Position numbers and translations under genes: made by a program
Notes under the pieces: model-generated
What the model was told of the DNA's origin: nothing
Seen by the model: the letters and a program-made list of their open reading frames with translations, nothing else
Databases searched by the model: none
In this document: positions 23,608-32,794 of the stretch, piece after piece
How positions within the stretch are numbered: the first letter of the stretch is position 1
Layout of the letters: every line of letters starts with the position of its first letter
Assembly: GCA_031289615.1 (NCBI GenBank)
Contig: JAITPD010000047.1
Span: 1 to 64,000 of the forward strand
Direction of reading: 5' to 3'
Length of the DNA: 64,000 bases
Origin: Lactobacillaceae bacterium
Lineage (GTDB): Bacteria; Bacillota; Bacilli; Lactobacillales; Lactobacillaceae

Positions 23608-26600
23608 TTAATTACTTGCTGTCTTCAATGAGCCATCTTTGATAGCTGCATCAATTGCGTCGTTCAAAGCATCAGCAGCCTTCTTAATGTCGTTAGCTGT
23701 CGATGTCCGATCAGCGGCAACCGCCACCAAGTTATCTGAAGAATTTTCAACTGAATCTGGATATGGCACTGCCATATTGTCCAAACGAGTCAAGACGGTA
23801 TTAGCACCGTCGATTGCATCGTTAATCGTCAAAGTATCATCATCGTTTGAAGAGCTTGAACTAGAAGAACTCGTTGATGAAGATGATGAATCTGTCGTGT
23901 TTGTAGCTGTTGAACTTGAACTTGCTGAAGAATCCGACTTAGCACTTGATGATGAACTTGAAGCAGCTGCTTCATTGTTCAATACATCAGAATCTTGAGC
24001 GTTGACCAATGCTGAATCACCATCGTCTTCAACATACTTGTCAATCATTGGGTTGACACGTGGCAAGCGCACCCAAGCCTTGTTAGAATCCTTACTACGT
24101 GCATAGTAGTCAGTCGCAACCTTGTCATCTTCAGTCAACGTTGAGATATTTGGAATATCCACGTTGCCATCCTTAGTCAAATAGTTCAATTCTTGTGTTC
24201 CGGTTGCACCCTTAACGGTTGTACCATTCACAATCATCTTCACGTTGGCTAATGAAGCATCCTTAGTTCCACCAATATCATCAAAGTCATCGGCGTTGGC
24301 TGCCTTAACCGCTGCGATAATGTCCTTACCAGTTGCGGAAGTATCCTTTTCAGAAATATCAAACTTATCAGTGATGTCTACTCCACCCTGACCGTTTGAA
24401 TCAGCACCTTGCATGATTTTCACATTATCGTACTTTTGCAAGTTCTCGAAGTGGTCAGTCAAAGTCAATGAACCAGCACCATCGAAGTTAAAGTAGTTTG
24501 TAATATTGAAGTTAGTCATCCAAGTATACGTTTGGTCATGTGTAGATAATTGGGCTGGTGTTTCTGTTGTTGGATCAGTCCAAGTCTTACCACCATCAAC
24601 TGAAACTTGCTTAGTTACAACTGGCGTCTTAGGGTCCTTTGGATTCTCAGGGTTAACTGGGTTTGGAGGCGTTACACGTGTTGTGTTTGACTTCAACGTA
24701 TCTGGCTCGTCTGAACTAGGCGTTGTGTCTTTCCAGTACATATCCGCAATATTTGGAATGTGAATCAACTTATCAGATGAATCATAGTAGTTCATATCAT
24801 CTTGTGCGCCGTCGCCCTTCAGGGTTACGCCTGACAAGATCATTGAGATTTGACCACCTACACGTGTGTACTTAGATGGATCCTTTGCTGTAGCGGTAAT
24901 TGTAGCCTGGGCTTTCTTACCATCAGTGTTTGAACCAGCAGCAGGCAATCCAGTAATTGTAAAGTCGCCAGTAATGTCATTACCAGCAGCGTCCACAATC
25001 TTGACTCCGCCAACTGATTGCAAGTCCTCCACATAATCACGTAGTTGCAAAGTTGCATATTCAACGTGATCAGAAAGCGTGTAATCAACCTTGTACGTGT
25101 AGTCTGAATCATGGCCAGTTAGGTTTGCATCAGTTACCCAAGACTTACCAGCATCGACAGAAACGCTCTTTTTTACGGCAGGCGTATTGAACTTAGGTGA
25201 AACTACTACGTGATTAGACGTTTGTGGCTTATCGTTTACCGTTGACGTTGCAACGTTATCGGTCTTTAAATCAGCGGCTGTCTTAGTTTGATCAGCAATA
25301 TTAACCAATGTAGGAATTACCAAAGTATAGGTGTGGCCTTGATTTGCATAATTTGAAATAAAGTCTGTATGCGCATTAGCAGTAATATCATTCCCATTGT
25401 ACGAGACATCAAAGTTACTACTTACATCATTACCGTTCTCGTCAACAACCTTTACACCACTCTTTTGAATTACAGCAGAATCAGGCACATCGTCTTCAAT
25501 TTTAAAATTATCATATGAGTATGCTTCATATGGTTGTTTTGGCAAGTTTTGATTAACTCGGAAGTCCCACTCCTGATTTGGCGTTGTTGTACCACCATTA
25601 ATGTCTTTACCACCGTTTAAGACTTGTTTAGTTGGTGCTGGAACATCCACCCGTGGCGCAACAGGAATTGACGTTGATGATGACAACATTAGGTGATTAT
25701 AACTAGCTAAGAAATGTGCATCTGCTCCTGGATCACCATCTACTCCATCTTGCCCAGTTAATCCAGCTGTTCCAGTTGTCCCGACATAATAAGTTGGTGT
25801 ATCTGTATTCGTGTCGAATGTTACTCCACGCTTCCAACCCCAGTCCTGCACATCGTCACGATCATCTGAACCGACTGAAGCGCCCATAGAATAGAAGGCA
25901 CCAGTATGTCCAGAAATATCATTTGATCCAGTTAATGGATTATAAGTGTTTGGAGATGTTTTATTCAAATATGCATGATTGGCATCGTTTGTATCAGCAA
26001 ACTCATGTCGTACCACGGGCCCATTGCTAGTCATTGCATCTAGCGAACCAAATGTTAAATAAACTGATCCTTTATTTGAATTAGACAATGAAACAATGTT
26101 TCCAGCATCATCAGTAAATGAAATCTGCATTTCAACGTTTGTATTATAAAGTGACGCTAAATTAGTGGCATCGGTTGCAACTACTAGTCCTTGACTACCA
26201 TCATATTCGTTGGCATTTCTGACGAAATTTTTAAAAGTGATGTTAATATTAACAGCTTGTCCATCGATGGTGGCAGCATGCGGATATTGAATACTTAAAG
26301 TGGCGTTTTGCCCGTTCGCACGAAACATAAATGCCCCATTTGAATCATTCAACCCATCAATAATTCCAGCACCCCATAACTCATTTGCAGCGGCTGTAGC
26401 ACCTGAACCATTGGCTCCTTGGTGAATAGCTCCTACTGTTCCATTACTAGAGCTTATTACTTTGACCCCTGAGGTCGTATTTGGATCAATTACTAACCGT
26501 TGTGGAGCTGGCAAAAAGTCAGGAGCTTGAACATCAGCAGCCTTGACAATGTTTGTCATGAGACCTGTTGCAGCTGGAATAATAGTAACAACCGACGTTG

Positions 26601-26700
26601 CTACGCCTCCTGATAGGAGAGCTAATGTAGTCATACCGAGAACGGTATGCTTACGCATGGTTTTTTGAATATTGTGTAGTTTTGTTTTATTGAGTTTCAT
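23608..26700 (-). CDS. Large surface adhesin with isopeptide-type repeats, no LPxTG
   Basis: A 1030-aa protein from the ATG at 26700 (AAAGGA upstream). Signal peptide with cleavage near VKAA (residue about 55 in this numbering); an N-terminal domain to about 300 that resembles GbpC/AgI/II lectin-like adhesin domains; three repeats of about 140 aa (the last two opening KKSVSVDAGKSW and TKQVSVDGGKTW) of the isopeptide-forming fimbrial type; a Ser-rich stretch; and a helical C-terminal 80 residues. No sortase motif or membrane anchor is present, so it is either non-covalently attached or secreted. The GbpC-like assignment is tentative. Confidence 0.75.
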   Translation of the reverse strand: MKLNKTKLHNIQKTMRKHTVLGMTTLALLSGGVATSVVTIIPAATGLMTNIVKAADVQAPDFLPAPQRLVIDPNTTSGVKVISSSNGTVGAIHQGANGSGATAAANELWGAGIIDGLNDSNGAFMFRANGQNATLSIQYPHAATIDGQAVNINITFKNFVRNANEYDGSQGLVVATDATNLASLYNTNVEMQISFTDDAGNIVSLSNSNKGSVYLTFGSLDAMTSNGPVVRHEFADTNDANHAYLNKTSPNTYNPLTGSNDISGHTGAFYSMGASVGSDDRDDVQDWGWKRGVTFDTNTDTPTYYVGTTGTAGLTGQDGVDGDPGADAHFLASYNHLMLSSSTSIPVAPRVDVPAPTKQVLNGGKDINGGTTTPNQEWDFRVNQNLPKQPYEAYSYDNFKIEDDVPDSAVIQKSGVKVVDENGNDVSSNFDVSYNGNDITANAHTDFISNYANQGHTYTLVIPTLVNIADQTKTAADLKTDNVATSTVNDKPQTSNHVVVSPKFNTPAVKKSVSVDAGKSWVTDANLTGHDSDYTYKVDYTLSDHVEYATLQLRDYVEDLQSVGGVKIVDAAGNDITGDFTITGLPAAGSNTDGKKAQATITATAKDPSKYTRVGGQISMILSGVTLKGDGAQDDMNYYDSSDKLIHIPNIADMYWKDTTPSSDEPDTLKSNTTRVTPPNPVNPENPKDPKTPVVTKQVSVDGGKTWTDPTTETPAQLSTHDQTYTWMTNFNITNYFNFDGAGSLTLTDHFENLQKYDNVKIMQGADSNGQGGVDITDKFDISEKDTSATGKDIIAAVKAANADDFDDIGGTKDASLANVKMIVNGTTVKGATGTQELNYLTKDGNVDIPNISTLTEDDKVATDYYARSKDSNKAWVRLPRVNPMIDKYVEDDGDSALVNAQDSDVLNNEAAASSSSSSAKSDSSASSSSTATNTTDSSSSSTSSSSSSSSNDDDTLTINDAIDGANTVLTRLDNMAVPYPDSVENSSDNLVAVAADRTSTANDIKKAADALNDAIDAAIKDGSLKTASN

Positions 26701-26793
26701 AATCATTTCCTTTTCCATTGACGTAAAGCGCTGTGTGCTATACTTTAATAAGCAAAACATAGGTTCTAAAAATGTGTTATTACACATGTGGTA

Positions 26794-26822
26794 TTGTTAA
26801 TTATCCACTAATATGGTATAAT
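26794..26822 (+). promoter_or_regulatory. Promoter of the 390-aa surface protein gene
   Basis: TTGTTA (26794-26799), 17-bp spacer, TATAAT (26817-26822) with TGG just upstream. Upstream ATGTGTTATTACACAT at about 26773-26788 is a possible operator in the divergent region. Confidence 0.75.
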
Positions 26823-26875
26823 TATTTTATCAACTATTAGTAGATTGAAACATTTTATTTGAGGGAGTATTTATC

Positions 26876-28048
26876 ATGAATAAGAATAAGTTAGGTTTAT
26901 CAATTGCAACTGGTGCTATGACACTCACCTTAGGGCTAGTACCAATCAACAATACAGCATTTGCTTTCACTGGAACAGAAGTTAGATTGGACGATGCTGG
27001 GATGGAAGCTATTACGGGCCTGCACCCATCAACCAACACAACGCCATCTCAACCAGCTTCTCAGGCCCCTGCTCAACAAGCGCCCGCCTCTCAAACTCCA
27101 AGTACCCCAGCAACACCGGCGCCTTCTTACAGTGCTCCAGCTGCTCAAACACCTGCGGTACCAGCATATACAGCACCAACAACAACCACTAATAATGGCA
27201 GTACTGCTGCTGTTACGACGGCCCCAGCTCAAACAACTGACACTACCGATTCAGCTACTCCAGCAGAAGCTAGTTCTGAAGCGCCTAAGTTAGCCGATGA
27301 TGTAGCTAATGTTGTTAACCAAACACCGGAACAAATTCAGAAGTCTGAAGATCAAGCTCGTGATGATTTAGTTGCAGCGATCAAAGCTTTGTTAGCTAAA
27401 AGTGCCTCTGCTAAAGCTAAATTAGCTGCGAACCAGTCTATTGCAAAGGTTGTGACACAAGTTACAACTAATACGAAGGCCTCTGTTTCAGCATTAAGTG
27501 ATTCAGTGGCAACCCCCGAACAAAAGGCGATTGCGACAGTTCAGCTGAACTCTGCTACTAAGTTAGCAACTGTTGTTTATACGGCTAAGAGTGTTTCATC
27601 TGATAACCATAACCAAGCTTTCCAAGTCATCACTGATGCCACGAACGCTTCTTTGAGTAACATTAGTTCAATTAATGCGGATCAAATCAAGGATGGGAAG
27701 TCAAGTGAGTACACACAATTTGCGACAAGCCTTAAGACAGCCATCGATGTCATTGCCCTCCAGGGTTCTGACAAAACTTCTAAGGCTCAAGTGAAGGCTT
27801 TGAAGCAAACTGCTGCTCAAATTATCGCGAAAGCTAAGTCAATTGATAAGGCGCAAGCTTTGGCCATCATCAAAGCGGAAGAGAAAGCTTTGGCTAAGGC
27901 CGCAGCCGCTGATCAACCAGCCAAGAAAACTGTTGCTAAAGCTAAGGCAGTTGCACCAACTAACCATGTTGGCGTCATTGCCACCATTGCTGGATTAGTG
28001 CTTGTTGCCATTGGCTCATTTGTTTACATGCGCCGTCGTCAACACTAA
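26876..28048 (+). CDS. Pro/Thr/Ala-rich surface protein with C-terminal membrane anchor
   Basis: A 390-aa protein: signal peptide 1-30 (ends NNTAFAF), Pro/Gln/Thr/Ala-rich stalk at about 55-135, an Ala/Lys-rich helical domain at about 150-355, and C-terminal TM (GVIATIAGLVLVAIGSFVYM) followed by RRRQH. This has the tail architecture of a sortase substrate, but no LPxTG-like motif precedes the TM (the sequence there is APTNHVG), so a TM anchor is more likely. SD GAGGGAG. Divergent from the adhesin at 23608. Confidence 0.75.
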   Translation: MNKNKLGLSIATGAMTLTLGLVPINNTAFAFTGTEVRLDDAGMEAITGLHPSTNTTPSQPASQAPAQQAPASQTPSTPATPAPSYSAPAAQTPAVPAYTAPTTTTNNGSTAAVTTAPAQTTDTTDSATPAEASSEAPKLADDVANVVNQTPEQIQKSEDQARDDLVAAIKALLAKSASAKAKLAANQSIAKVVTQVTTNTKASVSALSDSVATPEQKAIATVQLNSATKLATVVYTAKSVSSDNHNQAFQVITDATNASLSNISSINADQIKDGKSSEYTQFATSLKTAIDVIALQGSDKTSKAQVKALKQTAAQIIAKAKSIDKAQALAIIKAEEKALAKAAAADQPAKKTVAKAKAVAPTNHVGVIATIAGLVLVAIGSFVYMRRRQH

Positions 28049-28070
28049 TTTATTCTATTCAATTATTTGG

Positions 28071-28096
28071 TCATCCAATCGGATGGCCTTTTTTGT
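28071..28096 (+). terminator. Terminator of the 390-aa surface protein gene
   Basis: GGTCATCC (28071-28078) pairs with GGATGGCC (28083-28090) and six T follow. Confidence 0.9.
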
Positions 28097-28149
28097 TCTC
28101 CCCAGTTAGTTCATTAACCGGATGGACCAAGATGGTCTGCAATCATAGA

Positions 28150-30216
28150 TTACTCCCCCATGTTCTTCTTACGTGACTTGTACTTGTAAATCCCTGTCCC
28201 TGCTCCACCAAGTACCGCTAAGGCACCCAGTGCAGCCATGATTGGGTTTTGTCGAATTGCTTCACCAGTGTTGGCCAGTACGTCCTGAGCGACTTGCTTA
28301 GCTGGCTTTGGATCTGCCAATGGTGGCAAGCTGATTGTGACCGTATTTGACTTCAAGGTATCCTTACCGTCTTGGACCAACGTAGCCGTGTTCGGTACGG
28401 TAGTTGTATTGTCCTTGATGAAGGCTTTGAGTTGATCATCGGTTGAGTTAGCCAATGACACGTTGTTAGCTACCAAGGTAAACTTCACACCAGAATCAGT
28501 CGCAGCGTTGATCTTATCAGAGAACGCTTGCGAACCAGCCCAGGCAACGACGCTATTCCCGTCTTTGTCTTTGGTGACCGTAAATGTACCTTGATCCGTG
28601 ATTTCGTCACCCAATTGACCATCAGGTGTTGTATCTGTCTTCATATACATCTTCAATTGCGTTGGATCAACAGTTTGACCAGCTAAGAACGTGTCCTTAA
28701 CCCCCAATGTCTTCACGTTTGCCCCGACGGGCGCAACTACGTCAATCTTGTAATCGTAAGCTTGTGATTTGTCGGTCAATTGACCATTTTCAATCCAAGT
28801 CTTACCTTGATCAACGGAAACCGCCTTTGAAATAGCTCCAGCCTTTGGATCAGCTGGTTCAGGTGCAGTCACACGAGTTTGATTTGACTTAACAGTGGTC
28901 TTATCAACATCTGCTGAGGCTGTATTTGGAATGTATGGCAAGCCACCCTCTAAATACTTCTTCAAATCATCGGCGGAAGCTTGTTTGAAGGTCACTCCAT
29001 TCACGACCACTTCATATTCCAATGGTGTGGTTGAATCACGTACTGACTTCAAATATGAATAATTCATTTCAGCATGTAGATCGCCATCATCACCAGTAGT
29101 GATTGTAAAGTACTTAGTAACGTCTTGTTCCTTATCATTCGTTTTAGCTACACCTGTCAATGTGGCAGGCGTAGAAGCATCGGTTGTTGCAGCTGAGCTC
29201 GTTGCATCACTCATTGCCACACTTGAAGTGTCACTGGTTGCTGCTGAGCTTGCACCTGAAGTAGACGTTGAATCAGCAGCTGAACTAGTATCAGAAGCCG
29301 CAGCACTTGAACTTGCATCACTAGATGTATCGTCAGTCTTAGCTGTCTTTGGCAAAACCCGATAAATCTTAACGCTGTCCTTATCAAACGATTGAACATT
29401 AACCATGGGGTCATCAATTGAGAAACTTGACTTCATCATTCCAACTGGAATATCAGCCGTCAATTTGTATTCATACAATGAATCTTTTGAAGGTAATTGG
29501 GCAAAATCAGTCCAAGTTGCCCCGTCATCATCAGAAACAGCCTTTTGTAAGGTTGGAGCCAAATCACGAACCGTATGGACACGCGCTTTTGATGTCACGT
29601 CAACTGGATTATCTGGATCCTTTGGGTTAGTAACCCGTAAAGTTCCCAGGTTTTCCAAAATATAATCAGGATCAATATTTTGTTGTGCTACCGTTGAGAT
29701 ATGGAACAAAATCCGATTTTGAGTCCCTGTAGAACCCACGTAAAAATACTTAACGGGATCTTTTGGAGTCCAAGTAATCGTTTGCCCATTAATTTTCGTG
29801 GTTCCCTCAGAGGTGATTTCATCGCCTTGAGTACCATCGTTATTAATGTTGAAGGCTTGAATTGCTAATGTTGAATTAGGACTTAATTTCACTCCATTTG
29901 GCAACTTATCTTGGAAATATGTCATCAACCCTGTATTACCAGGAGTAGCAATCACGTCCCAAGTCACATCGTCCCCGGCCATAATCGCCTTGTCTTTAGT
30001 TAATGGATTCCCATTAACTGTCACCATCGACTTCAACGTGGCTACTGGATCAGTATCCGCAGCTGTTGAATTAGTCGTACTGGTTGAGCTTGATGATGCA
30101 GTATCATTAGTAATGGTTGCTGAATCCTCCGCATAAATCACGGCATTTCCAAGCAAAGGACCAACTGCTCCTAACGCCATGGCGCTTAAAGTAACGTTTT
30201 TGATTTTCTTATTCAT
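28150..30216 (-). CDS. LANTG-anchored surface adhesin
   Basis: A 688-aa exported protein: signal peptide ending near YAEDS, two to three isopeptide-type repeats (QKAVSDDDGATWTDF and SKAVSVDQGKTWIENG open two of them), a Ser/Thr/Ala-rich insert at about 290-345, and a C-terminal wall anchor: LANTGEA, hydrophobic segment IMAALGALAVLGGAGTGIY, then KYKSRKK. LANTG is a sortase A-like variant of LPxTG. It ends the minus-strand operon that contains four small genes downstream of a sortase gene, so a dedicated sortase-substrate pair is likely (inference). Repeats resemble those of the 1030-aa adhesin. Confidence 0.85.
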   Translation of the reverse strand: MNKKIKNVTLSAMALGAVGPLLGNAVIYAEDSATITNDTASSSSTSTTNSTAADTDPVATLKSMVTVNGNPLTKDKAIMAGDDVTWDVIATPGNTGLMTYFQDKLPNGVKLSPNSTLAIQAFNINNDGTQGDEITSEGTTKINGQTITWTPKDPVKYFYVGSTGTQNRILFHISTVAQQNIDPDYILENLGTLRVTNPKDPDNPVDVTSKARVHTVRDLAPTLQKAVSDDDGATWTDFAQLPSKDSLYEYKLTADIPVGMMKSSFSIDDPMVNVQSFDKDSVKIYRVLPKTAKTDDTSSDASSSAAASDTSSAADSTSTSGASSAATSDTSSVAMSDATSSAATTDASTPATLTGVAKTNDKEQDVTKYFTITTGDDGDLHAEMNYSYLKSVRDSTTPLEYEVVVNGVTFKQASADDLKKYLEGGLPYIPNTASADVDKTTVKSNQTRVTAPEPADPKAGAISKAVSVDQGKTWIENGQLTDKSQAYDYKIDVVAPVGANVKTLGVKDTFLAGQTVDPTQLKMYMKTDTTPDGQLGDEITDQGTFTVTKDKDGNSVVAWAGSQAFSDKINAATDSGVKFTLVANNVSLANSTDDQLKAFIKDNTTTVPNTATLVQDGKDTLKSNTVTISLPPLADPKPAKQVAQDVLANTGEAIRQNPIMAALGALAVLGGAGTGIYKYKSRKKNMGE

Positions 30217-30232
30217 TTCTAACTCCTAAAAT

Positions 30233-30724
30233 TTATAGTGCAGCTGCGACCGCTTGCATTTCGGCAAGATGTTCAGCTGAGGGATTAACCAATAGTAAGA
30301 TTTCATCATCTGAAGTCTTGGCAACATTCCACAAAGTCTGCGTTTCAGATGTGAAATTGTAATGACCAGTTTCGCTATCCAGTTCCAGATCAACTAATAA
30401 GTTGACTTGTACCGGACGATGTTCGATTTGCTCATCCTCCAGCCAATCCTTAAAGTTTGCTAAGCGGTCTGTATTCCCCATCTCTTCAAATATGCTTAAG
30501 TAAGCATCTGATTTATCGTAGGTAAGCGCCTTTTCTCGTAAAAGCGCTCGTACATCATTACCGTAGTTATCTTCAACCTCAAATTTAGGCGCGTAACCAG
30601 CAACGTATGCTTCGATTTCATCCTGGTCGTTACGAACAAAATGTAGGATACCAATCCCAATCAATGATCGATTAGAATCATCGACAATACGCATAAACGG
30701 TTCTTGCAAAGTAAATAGATCCAT
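30233..30724 (-). CDS. 163-aa acidic cytoplasmic protein of unknown function
   Basis: No signal or TM; acidic; segments RSLIGIGILHFVRNDQDEIE and DEILLLVNPSAEHLAEM. Mixed alpha/beta. It starts 11 bp after the 92-aa membrane protein gene and is followed by the LANTG adhesin 16 bp later. No family recognised. It could be an assembly or regulatory factor for the surface or transfer apparatus. Confidence 0.6.
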   Translation of the reverse strand: MDLFTLQEPFMRIVDDSNRSLIGIGILHFVRNDQDEIEAYVAGYAPKFEVEDNYGNDVRALLREKALTYDKSDAYLSIFEEMGNTDRLANFKDWLEDEQIEHRPVQVNLLVDLELDSETGHYNFTSETQTLWNVAKTSDDEILLLVNPSAEHLAEMQAVAAAL

Positions 30725-30735
30725 TAGATCCCCCT

Positions 30736-31014
30736 TTATTTTTTTACACCCTCATAGGAAGTTCGTTCTTTCAATACATCTTTAGCAGCTGCCAGCTTTT
30801 TAGCTGGTTTAGCATGCGTATATGATGTCTTACTATCTTGTAAATCTGAAAGAGCAGTTCCTACTTGCGCTTGTTGATGAGTTTGGTAAGCATAAGTGCC
30901 TCCCACTCCCAACATTGTGACACCTACTATTCCAATTCCAAAAAGTAGGTACTTTTTATAAGTGCGCGGTGGTTTTTCCACTGTAAACACCACATCCGAA
31001 TTAATTAACGGCAT
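30736..31014 (-). CDS. 92-aa single-pass membrane protein (MPLIN N-terminus)
   Basis: Cytosolic N-terminus MPLINSDVVF, TM at about 23-43 (YLLFGIGIVGVTMLGVGGTYAY), then a basic extracellular helical tail. Its ATG lies 1 bp after the 56-aa ORF stop. It shares the opening MPLxN with the 56-aa protein and the sortase. Unknown family; probably part of the transfer or sortase module. Confidence 0.6.
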   Translation of the reverse strand: MPLINSDVVFTVEKPPRTYKKYLLFGIGIVGVTMLGVGGTYAYQTHQQAQVGTALSDLQDSKTSYTHAKPAKKLAAAKDVLKERTSYEGVKK

Positions 31015-31015
31015 C

Positions 31016-31186
31016 TTACATCTCCTTCATAGACCAAAGCACAAGCGTTATCATCATTACTACGACTATTAATGCAGCCACAACAATCATTGTTTGAACT
31101 CGTTTTTGATCTGCTTTAAATTTTTGTTCTGCCAGCCATGCTTCACGACGCTTAGCACGAGCTTGATCATCATTAAGCAGTGGCAT
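31016..31186 (-). CDS. 56-aa membrane protein (MPLLN N-terminus)
   Basis: ATG at 31186 (SD GAGGT), TAA at 31016. Begins MPLLNDDQARAKRREAW, a charged helix, and ends in one TM (TMIVVAALIVVVMMITLVLW). Tail-anchored topology. Lies between the 78-aa and 92-aa genes with tight spacing. Function unknown. Confidence 0.65.
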   Translation of the reverse strand: MPLLNDDQARAKRREAWLAEQKFKADQKRVQTMIVVAALIVVVMMITLVLWSMKEM

Positions 31187-31197
31187 GTTAATTACCT

Positions 31198-31434
31198 CTA
31201 AACTAATCGTCCATCCTCAAGGCGGACTAATTTGACCAATGCTTCAATTCCTGCGTTATGCATGTTATGAATGATCTGAGCCATGTCGTTAATATGAGTA
31301 GCGTCCAAAATCATTGGATTCACTACTCGATCTACATAACCTAAATCAAACTTGCCAATCATTGGTTCACTAGTTGCATCTAACACCTGTTTTCCGTCTT
31401 TCGTCATGATTTCATATTCACGATTCTGTACCAT
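31198..31434 (-). CDS. 78-aa protein of unknown function
   Basis: A soluble, mixed-charge protein (MVQNREYEIMTKDGKQVL at the N-terminus, helical ATHINDMAQIIHNMHNAGIEA in the middle, KLVRLEDGRLV at the end). SD AAGGAG. It follows a leader containing the 53-bp inverted repeat and iterons, so it probably opens its own transcription unit running to the LANTG adhesin. No family recognised. Confidence 0.6.
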   Translation of the reverse strand: MVQNREYEIMTKDGKQVLDATSEPMIGKFDLGYVDRVVNPMILDATHINDMAQIIHNMHNAGIEALVKLVRLEDGRLV

Positions 31435-31448
31435 AATGCTTCTCCTTA

Positions 31449-31502
31449 AAATTTATGAATGCCTATTTAAAGGCTTTTTTGTCGTTTAAACATATATATG
31501 TT
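31449..31502. repeat. Inverted copy of the 53-bp sequence at 17984
   Basis: Matches 17984-18036 in reverse orientation with one extra A. On the plus strand the hairpin GCCTATTTAAAGGC is followed by TTTTTT (terminator-like). On the minus strand it is the leader of the 78-aa gene, with ATTCATAA after the hairpin, like the ATACATAA after the GCCGGCC hairpins. Confidence 0.85.
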
Positions 31503-31545
31503 ACCTAGGCCTAGGTGTATATATAGGCCTATGCATATACCTTCA
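31503..31545. repeat. Iteron cluster ahead of the 78-aa gene operon
   Basis: CCTAGGCCTAGGTG, TATATA, TAGGCC and TATGCA in 6-bp register. Directly upstream is the palindrome CACATATGTG, also found next to the iterons at 32.8 kb. Confidence 0.7.
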
Positions 31546-31564
31546 CATATGTGTTCTTATCCGT

Positions 31565-32620
31565 TTATTGCCTACTTTTGCGATGCAAGCGCCAACTATG
31601 AATCAGGTTGATACCAATCAATCCTAGTAATAAGGTTGACCAACCAACTATGATGTCTGGAATGTGACTACTAATCCAATACGTAGCTTTCGTTGTTTTG
31701 GAAGCTTTCCCTAAATCTGGATTAGAAACCGCTTTGTTAGAATCATTTTCTGTAGTAACCGTTTTGTTCAACAAGTCTGGAAACAATTCCTGGTCTTGCT
31801 TGGGGGCTTTGTCAAAGTCTTCTTGACTTAACAATTTACCCTTAACAACAATTCGTTCTGGCGCGTACGTATTCCCAGTTGTACGGAAACGTTGCCACCA
31901 TGCTGCATCTTCTTGGCACGCAACCAAGGTTAATTCAGGATCTTGATCTTTCTTTGTTGCCATCACACTGGTTTGTGTGTTGGGCGTATGTGAATCAAGA
32001 CTAGTAACTTGCCATTTAAAAATTTCTGAACCGTCCGTTGTGTATACCGGAGCACCAATCACATTCTGATTCATGGTCTGTAATGGACTGAAATAGCTTG
32101 GATAGGCAGTTTTATAATCACCCATGTTATGCGCAAAGACAGGGAAGTTATCTTTCCCGCCCATTTGTCGATCCGGTTGGCCAACTCCAGCCCCCATACT
32201 CAAGATATAAGGGCTAACCCCTTCGTAGATTGGTAAATAAATTCCCCGACTAACAGTAGTTGCTGGCATATTAATGAAGCCACGTAGAATCGCGCCTTTT
32301 TGTTGAGCAGATTCATCTTTAATTTTTTGCATGTTGCCAAAACCATCGTAGTTTTCATAACTAACTGATCCGGCATCTTTTTGCGTTGCATCTAACTTAG
32401 GCGCGGTCGTGATTACATGTCGCCCAGCAACTTGGCGATTAGTATTAGTAGTATTGGCAATTCCGTTAAACCATTCTGGATATTGTCCATAGGCATAAAA
32501 CCCAATTCCACCAATTAACATGCTGCCAATCGTAAACGTCCAAACAAACCGGCCAAAGCGATTAACTATCACTGGTGGAGAAGTTGGAACAGGTTGCTCC
32601 GGTTTATTCATTAGTGGCAT
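31565..32620 (-). CDS. Class A-type sortase
   Basis: A 351-aa sortase. TM at about 25-45; catalytic His164 in FAHNMGD; Cys235 in LTLVAC (TLxTC motif with Ala in place of Thr); Arg256 in PERIVVKG; second TM at about 318-345. The GVSPYILSMGAG and FSPLQTMNQ segments also fit sortase A. It cleaves LPxTG-like signals and links proteins to the cell wall. N-terminus MPLMN is shared with two small membrane proteins. Its start overlaps the 54-aa ORF by 17 bp (SD AAGGAG). The likely substrates are the LANTG and LPNTG adhesins of this window. Confidence 0.88.
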   Translation of the reverse strand: MPLMNKPEQPVPTSPPVIVNRFGRFVWTFTIGSMLIGGIGFYAYGQYPEWFNGIANTTNTNRQVAGRHVITTAPKLDATQKDAGSVSYENYDGFGNMQKIKDESAQQKGAILRGFINMPATTVSRGIYLPIYEGVSPYILSMGAGVGQPDRQMGGKDNFPVFAHNMGDYKTAYPSYFSPLQTMNQNVIGAPVYTTDGSEIFKWQVTSLDSHTPNTQTSVMATKKDQDPELTLVACQEDAAWWQRFRTTGNTYAPERIVVKGKLLSQEDFDKAPKQDQELFPDLLNKTVTTENDSNKAVSNPDLGKASKTTKATYWISSHIPDIIVGWSTLLLGLIGINLIHSWRLHRKSRQ

Positions 32621-32768
32621 GTTCTAACTCCTTAGCTACAATTTCTTGACTTAATAATTTAGCAATTGTTTCGCCATAAATTGAAATTAATTTAGTTGGA
32701 TCATGTAAAATCAAATTTTTGCGATGCGTATTTGATTTTGTGAATGACTCTTGAATACTGTTATTCAT
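32604..32768 (-). CDS. 54-aa small cytosolic protein
   Basis: ATG at 32768 after GGGAGGG, TAA at 32604. Begins MNNSIQESFTKSNTHRKNLI and ends LLSQEIVAKELEHATNE; helical, no TM. Overlaps the sortase start, which implies coupled translation. It is the first gene after the iterons at 32.8 kb. Function unknown. Confidence 0.6.
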   Translation of the reverse strand: MNNSIQESFTKSNTHRKNLILHDPTKLISIYGETIAKLLSQEIVAKELEHATNE

Positions 32769-32794
32769 GGATTCCCTCCCTTAATCACATATGT

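Noticed and set aside
26961..27293. Alternative-frame ORFs in the Pro/Thr/Ala-rich part of the surface protein
   Set aside because: Leu/Gln/Arg-rich shadows of a biased coding sequence with no SD.
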